From contig JAMPFK010000002.1 in the NCBI GenBank assembly GCA_023664485.1, positions 262,128 through 326,127 of the forward strand: a stretch of DNA of 64,000 nt, written 5' to 3'. Under the pieces are notes generated by a model. That model was given only the letters and a program-made list of their open reading frames with translations. It had not been told where the DNA came from and made no database searches. Within the stretch, counting starts at the first letter, position 1; the number at the start of each line of letters is the position of its first letter. The translations under genes were made by a program, and so were the position numbers. This document shows, one piece after another, positions 58,281-64,000 of the stretch. The stretch is from Bacteroides fragilis. GTDB taxonomy: Bacteria > Bacillota > Clostridia > Lachnospirales > Lachnospiraceae.

Positions 58281-58979
58281 TCAATCGGCTGTCCGGATTT
58301 CGTAAAAGCGGCGCAGCCGTTCTTCAAACTGTCCATAAAAATCCGCCGGCTCATACTGCTCTTCATAAAAAATATACAGCAGTTCCATATTCCGTTCTTT
58401 GATTGCTTCCGGTTCGCTTTCTTCCCTTCCGGCTATCTCCGCCTGCAGTCCCTTCCGCAGATCATGCCACTTTATCAGAAAATCTGTGTACTGCCTGCCG
58501 TCCGGTATGTCCAGCCATTTTTTGACCTTGATCTTCGTCCTCTCTTTTGAACAGGCATCTTCCAATAAAAAATACTGTAATCCCTGTTCCCCATAGTTTC
58601 TGCCAAGCGGAAACAGCCTGCATAATCCCGGACGAAAAGAATGGATGCCACACCTGCCCTCTCTGCTCAGGAAACCGCAGCATTCCGCTTTCCCCTGCAT
58701 TTTCAGGTTCGGCAGGATCAGCTTATCTTCCATATGAAGCTCTATCTTCTCCCGCATCAGCCCGGCAAACGTCTCCTGCAGATGCGTCTCTAACTGCCAG
58801 ATGTCATAAGGGTCGAGCAGAATGGACTGCCCCATACCGAAGCAGCAGTCCGAACAGCCTTTGCAGTCATTACAGCACGCCTTTACCATATCGTTCAGAT
58901 CGTATAACTTCATATCCATGATCTCCTGATAATCTTTTTCCGGAAAACGGCTCTGGCTCAAATTGGACACCTGATACAT
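58281..58979 (-). CDS. YkgJ family cysteine-cluster protein
   Basis: The 232-residue protein has the YkgJ/CxxCxxCC signature CKGCSDCCFGMGQSILLDPY and a later CGFLSREGRCGIHSFRPGLC, which together probably bind a zinc ion or iron-sulfur cluster. The family is uncharacterised and associated with metal handling in some reports. It is cytoplasmic and intact. It is upstream of the lipoprotein gene by 27 bases. Confidence 0.87.
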   Translation of the reverse strand: MYQVSNLSQSRFPEKDYQEIMDMKLYDLNDMVKACCNDCKGCSDCCFGMGQSILLDPYDIWQLETHLQETFAGLMREKIELHMEDKLILPNLKMQGKAECCGFLSREGRCGIHSFRPGLCRLFPLGRNYGEQGLQYFLLEDACSKERTKIKVKKWLDIPDGRQYTDFLIKWHDLRKGLQAEIAGREESEPEAIKERNMELLYIFYEEQYEPADFYGQFEERLRRFYEIRTAD

Positions 58980-59012
58980 ATTGATGCCTGCAAAGACCGC
59001 AATAATTTCCTT

Positions 59013-59555
59013 TTAATAATTTTCCGCGCTGATTTCAAAATAACTTTGCGGATGCGCACAGGTCGGACAAACCTCCGGCGCGCTCGTTCCAACAACGATA
59101 TGCCCGCAGTTACGGCATTCCCATACTTTTACTTCACTCTTTGCAAAGACCGCGGCCGTTTCCACATTTTTCAGCAATGCTCGGTAGCGCTCTTCATGAT
59201 GCTTCTCTATCGCACCGACCAGACGGAACTTCTCCGCAAGTTCCGGAAATCCTTCTTCCTCGGCCGTCTTTGCAAATCCCTCATACATATCCGTCCACTC
59301 GAAATTTTCTCCCTCGGCCGCCGCCGCAAGGTTTTCTGCCGTACTGCCGATGCCGCACAGCTCCCTGAGCCACATTTTCGCATGCTCGCGCTCGTTTTCG
59401 GCGGTTTTCAGAAAAATCGAAGAAATCTGTTCAAAACCTTCTTTTTTGGCTACAGAAGCAAAATAGGTGTACTTATTTCTCGCACCCGATTCCCCCGAAA
59501 AAGCCGCCTGCAGATTTTTCTCCGTCTGCGTTCCTGCATATTTGTTCTGATTCAT
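59013..59555 (-). CDS. rbr: Rubrerythrin
   Basis: Rubrerythrin is a non-haem diiron protein that reduces hydrogen peroxide in anaerobes. The 180-residue protein has a four-helix diiron domain (AAFSGESGARNKYTYFASVA; ENEREHAKMWLREL; EGFPELAEKFRLVGAIEKHH) and a C-terminal rubredoxin-like centre, CRNCGHIVVG then CPTCAHPQSYF. It stands alone with a good ribosome binding site. Confidence 0.95.
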   Translation of the reverse strand: MNQNKYAGTQTEKNLQAAFSGESGARNKYTYFASVAKKEGFEQISSIFLKTAENEREHAKMWLRELCGIGSTAENLAAAAEGENFEWTDMYEGFAKTAEEEGFPELAEKFRLVGAIEKHHEERYRALLKNVETAAVFAKSEVKVWECRNCGHIVVGTSAPEVCPTCAHPQSYFEISAENY

Positions 59556-59614
59556 AGTTTTTCCTCCTTATCCTGCCATAAAATGGCAATTGTATTTTTT
59601 GTATCATACCATTC

Positions 59615-60736
59615 CTATTTCCCGTAATGTTCTGCTACCTTCTTCAGATTCTCAATGATCGGCAGATGCTGCGGGCAGACATTCTCACACTGGCCACAGC
59701 CAACACAATCGGATGCCCTGCCAAACCGACCGCTCAATATCTCATAGTTCGTATAATTGACTGTCCATCCCTTTTCTTCCAGTTTTTCCCGCATATCCTC
59801 ATTGTATAGAGAAAAATACTCAGGGATGGCGATGTGCATGGGGCAGCCTTCCGTACAATAGGAGCACCCTGTACATGGTATGGCAATCTGGCTATTGATG
59901 ATATCTGCCGCCTTGAAGCAGATTGCTTTCTCTTCCTCTGTCAAAGGCGTAAAATCATCCATGAAGCCGACATTGTCCTCTATCTGCGCGATGTTCGACA
60001 TACCGGAAAGCACCACCATAACTCCCGGCAGACTGGCCGCAAACCGGATTGCCCAGCTTGGCACGCTCCTGTCGGGATCGTGCTCTGAAAATACTCTTTG
60101 AGCCGCTTCTGGAATGTTTGCGAGGGTTCCGCCCTTGACCGGTTCCATCACGATGATCGGCTTATTGTGCTTTCTCGCCACTTCATAGCAGGCGCGGGAA
60201 TTTACCCACGGGCTCTCCCAATCCAGGTAATTAATCTGAAGCTGTACAAACTCCATCTCCGGATGTTTCGTCAGAATTTCATCCAACAGCTCCGGTGTAT
60301 CATGGAAAGAAAAGCCGGCATGCCTTACCATACCCCTGGCCTTTTTATCCAAAAGCCAGTTAAAACAGTCAAACTGTTCATATTTGGGGTACATAGCCGC
60401 TTCAATTCCATGCAGAAGATAATAGTCAAAGTATCCTGCTCCTGTCTTTTCAAGCTGGGCATTGAATACTTTGTCACGATCTTCCGGAGAGTTAAAAAAT
60501 CCCGCATGGAGCTTGGTGGCCAGTGTGAAGCTGTCTCTGGGATATCGGTCTACCAGCGCTTCCTTTGCAACACTCTCACTTGCAAAACCGTTATACATCC
60601 ATGCCGTATCAAAATATGTAAAGCCCTTTTTCATAAAAAGATCCACCATCTTCTTTACCTGTTCCACATCCACATCCGCAGCATTGCCCGGATCGTTCTG
60701 CGGCATACGCATCAAACCAAACCCTAATTTCTTCAT
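59615..60736 (-). CDS. Aldo/keto reductase with C-terminal 4Fe-4S ferredoxin domain
   Basis: This oxidoreductase has an N-terminal AKR barrel (KKLGFGLMRMPQ, catalytic Tyr in FDTAWMYNGFASESVAKEAL, Lys in TLATKLHAGF, His in YYLLHGIEA) and a C-terminal ferredoxin-like part with CTGCSYCTEGCPMHI and CVGCGQCENVCPQHL. It is 373 residues from the ATG at 60736, eight bases after AAAGGAG. Such fusions are common in gut anaerobes, but substrates are unknown. Confidence 0.9.
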   Translation of the reverse strand: MKKLGFGLMRMPQNDPGNAADVDVEQVKKMVDLFMKKGFTYFDTAWMYNGFASESVAKEALVDRYPRDSFTLATKLHAGFFNSPEDRDKVFNAQLEKTGAGYFDYYLLHGIEAAMYPKYEQFDCFNWLLDKKARGMVRHAGFSFHDTPELLDEILTKHPEMEFVQLQINYLDWESPWVNSRACYEVARKHNKPIIVMEPVKGGTLANIPEAAQRVFSEHDPDRSVPSWAIRFAASLPGVMVVLSGMSNIAQIEDNVGFMDDFTPLTEEEKAICFKAADIINSQIAIPCTGCSYCTEGCPMHIAIPEYFSLYNEDMREKLEEKGWTVNYTNYEILSGRFGRASDCVGCGQCENVCPQHLPIIENLKKVAEHYGK

Positions 60737-60798
60737 ACCCTGAACTCCTTTCATGGTGATGGAAATAATCCGTCATAATATTTCATTTCTTTACTCCC

Positions 60799-61326
60799 TC
60801 AATTAACGTAAAAGACCCTGTTTTCTTTTCTTGCAGCCGCTTCGGGATAAGCGCCTTCCGCATAGCCGAGCGCACAGTGGCCGATACCCTCATACTCTTC
60901 TTCGATTCCGAGGGATTTCAGAAATTCTTTTCCCCATTCCGTCTCAAATTCCTCTTTTGCCCTGTGAATCCAACAGCTTCCGATACCGAGTTCATGAGCG
61001 GCAAGCATGAGGTTGCCCATAACGAGACTTCCATCGTATACGCGGTTTGCCCAGTCTTTCTTCGCAAGGACGATGATCATCGCGGGCGCTCCGTAAAAAG
61101 GGTCAAACCCCTCTTCCCATCCCCCTATCTCACAGTTCATTCTGGAGATTTCATCCCGGCGTTCCTTATCCGTTACCTGGATCATGATCGTATTCTGATA
61201 ACCCATGCCGCTCGCCGCATAAAGCCCGGCCTCGATAATCTGAGCCAATACCTCCTGCGGTATCATATCCGGTTTGTACTTACGGATACTCCTTCTGTTT
61301 TTCATCTGTTCCAGTAATTCGCTCAT
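60799..61326 (-). CDS. Nitroreductase family protein
   Basis: The 175-residue FMN-dependent protein has the nitroreductase opening MKNRRSIRKYKPDMIPQEVL, the central SLVMGNLMLAAHELGIGSCW and a C-terminal IGHCALGYAEG. It is short for the family but complete. It reduces nitro compounds or quinones in relatives. Two adjacent ATG codons (61329 and 61326) are equally possible starts. It diverges from the Y-family polymerase gene. Confidence 0.9.
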   Translation of the reverse strand: MSELLEQMKNRRSIRKYKPDMIPQEVLAQIIEAGLYAASGMGYQNTIMIQVTDKERRDEISRMNCEIGGWEEGFDPFYGAPAMIIVLAKKDWANRVYDGSLVMGNLMLAAHELGIGSCWIHRAKEEFETEWGKEFLKSLGIEEEYEGIGHCALGYAEGAYPEAAARKENRVFYVN

Positions 61327-61396
61327 CATAAAACCCCCATTTCTGCATATTTAAAATTTCTCTTCCGCCATTCCGCGATCCTGATAATCGCACGGC

Positions 61397-61425
61397 TTGC
61401 ATTTTTACTGTCTGTATCGTATCAT
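61397..61425 (+). promoter_or_regulatory. Probable promoter of the Y-family polymerase operon
   Basis: TTGCAT (61397-61402) and TATCAT (61420-61425) are 17 bases apart, about 50 bases before the polymerase start. I see no clear LexA box next to it, so damage control cannot be asserted. Confidence 0.5.
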
Positions 61426-61473
61426 AAGGATGTTCTTTTCACAAGTAAAAATACAGGAGATGCACGGAAAAAT

Positions 61474-63006
61474 ATGGAAACCAATCACATCTACATCGCA
61501 ATCGACTTAAAATCTTTCTATGCCTCCGTCGAGTGTGTGGAAAGGCAGCTCAACCCGATGGATACGAATCTGGTCGTCGCGGACTCCTCAAGAACGGAAA
61601 AGACCATCTGTCTTGCAGTCTCCCCCTCCTTAAGAGCCGTCGGCATCCCCGGAAGGGCAAGGCTGTTCGAGGTAATTCAGAAAGTCAGGGAAGAAAATGC
61701 CAGACGGAAAAGCAAAGCCCCCGGCCGCCGTTTTCAGGGGGAATCCTGTCATACAAAAGAATTGCAGGAACATCCCGAATATGCCCTGTCTTATATTATC
61801 GCGCCGCCCCGTATGGCTTATTACATGAAATACAGCACCCGAATCTATGAAATTTACCTCAAATACATCGCGCCGGAAGATATCCATGTGTATTCCATCG
61901 ACGAAGTATTTATGGACGTCACCGCCTATTTAAAAACCTATTCTCTTTCCGCAAGGGAACTGGCCGCGAAGATCATACAGGATGTCTTTGAACAGACGGG
62001 CATTACCGCCGCTGCCGGTATCGGCACAAATCTTTATTTATGCAAAACCGCCATGGATATCGGCGCAAAACACGTCGAACCGGATAAAAACGGGGTACGG
62101 ATCGCGGAACTGGACGAAAGGAAGTACCGGGAGCTTTTATGGGATCATCAGCCGATCACCGATTTCTGGAGGGTCGGCCGCGGCTACGCGAAAAAACTGG
62201 CGGAGCATGGAATGTTCACAATGGGCGACGTTGCAAGATGCTCCGTCGGGGACAGCCAAAGTTATTACAACGAAGACTTGCTCTATCGGCTGTTCGGCGT
62301 CAATGCAGAACTTCTGATCGATCATGCTTGGGGCTTTGAGCCCACGACCATCGATCTCATCAAACAGTACAAGCCCGAAACGAACAGCATCAGTTCAGGC
62401 CAGGTGCTCCACTGCCCCTACGCTTTTTCCAAAGCGAAGCTCATTGTAAAGGAAATGACAGACCTGCTCGTACTGGATCTGGTCGAAAAACGTCTCGTCA
62501 CCGATCAGCTGACTCTCACCATCGGCTATGACGTCGAAAACCTGACCGATCCGGAAACCCGGAGAAAATACAAAGGAGAGGTCACTACCGACCGCTACGG
62601 TCGAAAGGTCCCAAAACATGCCCACGGCACGACCAATCTAAACAGGCCGTCTTCTTCAACAGAACAGATTATGAATGCGGTTCTGGAACTCTATGAACGT
62701 ATTGCCGATAAAAATCTGCTGATACGGCGCATTACCGTCGCCGCCGGCCATTTAATCGAAGAATCCGATGCACACATGGACGAACAGAACGCTTTCGTAC
62801 AAATGGATTTATTCACAGATTATGAGGCTCTGGAAAAACAGAAACAGGCAGAAGAGGCAAAACGCAGAAAAGAACGGGCTTTACAGGAAGCGATCTTATC
62901 CGTCAAAAAGAAATACGGAAAAAACGCCATTTTAAAGGGCATGAACCTGGAAGAGGGCTCAACGGGCGCCGAGAGGAACAACCAGATCGGAGGGCACAAA
63001 GCATAA
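61474..63006 (+). CDS. Y-family DNA polymerase (UmuC/UvrX-like)
   Basis: This translesion DNA polymerase has the catalytic carboxylates in IAIDLKSFYASVECVERQL and YSIDEVFMDVTAYL, the palm segment TAAAGIGTNLYLCKTAMDI, and a C-terminal little-finger domain. At 510 residues it belongs to the longer Gram-positive UmuC/UvrX type with an extra insert near residue 80-100. Its last base pair region overlaps the start of the YolD-like gene, the typical partner of these polymerases on Firmicute mobile and chromosomal loci. Confidence 0.92.
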   Translation: METNHIYIAIDLKSFYASVECVERQLNPMDTNLVVADSSRTEKTICLAVSPSLRAVGIPGRARLFEVIQKVREENARRKSKAPGRRFQGESCHTKELQEHPEYALSYIIAPPRMAYYMKYSTRIYEIYLKYIAPEDIHVYSIDEVFMDVTAYLKTYSLSARELAAKIIQDVFEQTGITAAAGIGTNLYLCKTAMDIGAKHVEPDKNGVRIAELDERKYRELLWDHQPITDFWRVGRGYAKKLAEHGMFTMGDVARCSVGDSQSYYNEDLLYRLFGVNAELLIDHAWGFEPTTIDLIKQYKPETNSISSGQVLHCPYAFSKAKLIVKEMTDLLVLDLVEKRLVTDQLTLTIGYDVENLTDPETRRKYKGEVTTDRYGRKVPKHAHGTTNLNRPSSSTEQIMNAVLELYERIADKNLLIRRITVAAGHLIEESDAHMDEQNAFVQMDLFTDYEALEKQKQAEEAKRRKERALQEAILSVKKKYGKNAILKGMNLEEGSTGAERNNQIGGHKA

Positions 63007-63437
63007 TGGGAAAATACGACGATATTATCAATCTGCCGCACCATGAATCTGCAAAACATCCAAAAATGCCGGCGCTGGACAGGGCCGCCCAGTTCCTGCC
63101 CTTTGCCGCACTGACCGGATATGACGCTGCTGTCAGGGAGACGGCACGGCTGACCGATTACAGGATAGAACTAGACGAAATGAAAAAAGAAGAACTACGA
63201 GGCAGTCTGCAGATGCTCCGGGAACGGCTTGCACAAAAACCCGAAGTTATCATCACCTATTTTGTCCCCGATACCAGAAAAGAAGGCGGCGCTTACCTTT
63301 CCGTCCGGGGAACGATTAAGAAAATCGATGAGGCCGGGTATCGGCTCATCATGGACAGCGGCACCGTCATTCCGATAGAGGAAATCTACGAAATCGAAAG
63401 TCCTGTAATAAATCAGGCCGAACCGCCTGAACGTTAG
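63006..63437 (+). CDS. YolD-like family protein
   Basis: The 143-residue protein has the YolD features MPALDRAAQFLPFAALTGYD and YFVPDTRKEGGAYLSVRGTI, then IEEIYEIES near the C-terminus. YolD-like proteins accompany UmuC-like polymerases and have been proposed to act like UmuD in Gram-positives. It overlaps the polymerase gene by one base (TAATG), so the two are coupled. Confidence 0.9.
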   Translation: MGKYDDIINLPHHESAKHPKMPALDRAAQFLPFAALTGYDAAVRETARLTDYRIELDEMKKEELRGSLQMLRERLAQKPEVIITYFVPDTRKEGGAYLSVRGTIKKIDEAGYRLIMDSGTVIPIEEIYEIESPVINQAEPPER

Positions 63438-63594
63438 GATTTGTACTCCGGCGGCGTAATCTTTCAGCCGCCCGCGCTCCCCTTTTCTCACATTTACGGC
63501 GGTTCGATCGTATGCGGTATTATTATATTTGTTGTTTGCTACCGTCCGGGCGTTCGTCCTCCCTTTTCGGGCGTCCCATCGATTCCGCCTCCTT

Positions 63595-63774
63595 TTAGTT
63601 CCAGTTTATAGCCTCATGTGGGATAGTTCCGTTTTTCTCTCTATCTCTTCTCCCTTCCTCCATCGCTTTTATCTCGTCTGGCTCCGATGGTTCTTCCGGA
63701 ACAAATTTCACCAAAACCTTGTAAATAACCTCTATATCATTTTCCGGAATCATTTCAATTAATCCATGCAACAT
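63595..63774 (-). CDS. Small antitoxin-like protein
   Basis: A 59-residue open frame encodes MLHGLIEMIPENDIEVIYKV, then LVKFVPEEPSEPDEIKAMEE and ends GTIPHEAINWN. The pattern of a Pro-Asp-Glu-Ile helix followed by a terminal IxxxxINW is one I associate with small antitoxin-like proteins of Clostridia. No toxin partner is recognisable here, and no strong ribosome binding site precedes the ATG. The frame is intact, unlike the sequence around it. Confidence 0.5.
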   Translation of the reverse strand: MLHGLIEMIPENDIEVIYKVLVKFVPEEPSEPDEIKAMEEGRRDREKNGTIPHEAINWN

Positions 63775-63827
63775 TTGAAGTTACGGCATTTTCAGCATTT
63801 TTTGTGATTCGGTTTTCAGAACTTCCT

Positions 63828-64000
63828 TGAATAGGCTACAATAAACTAGACAGATTTTTTAAGGTCATATAAGATAAAATCAATAAATAAAGGAGCGGAA
63901 AATATGACCGAAGTAAAACAAAAAAGAAAACCACGCAAATACACAGATGGACCTATGTCAATACTTTGGACACAAAAAGTTGAAAGTTTATGCTGATTTT
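63828..64000 (+). mobile_element. IS3-family-like remnant with a second IS end inside it (partial)
   Basis: TGAATAGG at 63828 begins an end-like sequence (ACAATAAACTAGACAG). After an AAGGAG ribosome binding site, an ATG at 63904 starts MTEVKQKRKPRKYTD, which resembles the start of IS3/IS150-type OrfA proteins. At 63948 a second, related end (TGGACCTATGTC, then TTTGGACAC) begins and breaks the frame. This reads as one IS inserted in another, cut off by the window end. Family assignment is by resemblance only. Confidence 0.5.

Noticed and set aside
61397..61473. A LexA/DinR box before the Y-family polymerase
   Set aside because: No convincing GAAC-N4-GTTC type sequence lies near the promoter, so SOS control is not claimed.
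63526..63579. A 17-codon minus-strand frame MGRPKREDERPDGSKQQI after a good ribosome binding site
   Set aside because: The start resembles small antitoxin or AbrB-like openings, but it stops at once; too short to call a gene.
1..64000. CRISPR arrays, rRNA or tRNA genes
   Set aside because: No regularly spaced short repeats and no rRNA or tRNA signatures were seen; the only tandem repeat is inside the lysozyme gene.

Overview
The window looks like part of the chromosome of an anaerobic, spore-forming Clostridia, most likely Lachnospiraceae (inference). The evidence is spoIVA, a GerA germinant-receptor gene, a cotJABC spore-coat operon, anaerobic ribonucleotide reductase with its activase, a monomeric [FeFe] hydrogenase, rubrerythrin and a ferredoxin-type aldo/keto reductase. 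Genes are dense and mostly on the minus strand up to about 51 kb, with core genes of moderate GC. I found no rRNA, tRNA or CRISPR.

Layout. 0-6.6 kb: ruvAB, a Gx-type transporter, a NusG domain II protein, a DUF4037/TPR pair and hflKC. 6.7-18.5 kb: housekeeping genes (trpS, gltX, a UvrD-like helicase), a degenerate GH13 protein, a GH25 lysozyme with tandem wall-binding repeats, and a group-B-like [FeFe] hydrogenase. 18.5-21.6 kb: an ABC ATPase with a fused GldF-GldG-type permease. 21.7-31.6 kb: the cotJ operon, whose third gene, cotJC (manganese catalase), is split by an 8.78-kb element. 31.7-38.4 kb: an AraC/GyrI-like regulator, a LytTR two-component system, a candidate structured RNA, gerA and dut. 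38.4-43.4 kb: nrdG and nrdD under tandem NrdR-box-like sites, a WYL regulator and a YjjG-type phosphatase. 43.5-48.3 kb: rnhA, a membrane MutS-like ATPase and nucleoside salvage genes (deaminase, cdd, pnp). 48.4-51.1 kb: spoIVA with a sigma-E-like promoter, and a lactonase. 51.2-55.7 kb: a plus-strand polyamine uptake operon (HTH-cupin regulator and potABCD). 55.7-61.3 kb: lipoproteins and redox enzymes. 61.4-63.4 kb: a Y-family polymerase with a YolD-like partner. The window ends in IS-like sequence.

The main discovery is the element inside cotJC. Joining 22385 to 31167 rebuilds one uninterrupted 204-codon manganese catalase frame. The break falls one codon before the metal-binding GTEELAH motif, so the five metal ligands are split one against four between the fragments. 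The element carries two large serine recombinases with small companion genes, an AbiEi/AbiEii toxin-antitoxin defence pair with its own promoter and inverted-repeat operator, and an ABC exporter behind a perfect promoter, a 13-codon leader peptide and a terminator-like hairpin. This is the architecture of a skin-type intervening element: silent in vegetative cells, with the coat gene restored by excision in the mother cell. I know of skin-type elements in sigK, spoVFB, spsM and gerE, but not of one in cotJC. Excision itself is inference; the frame restoration is visible in the sequence.
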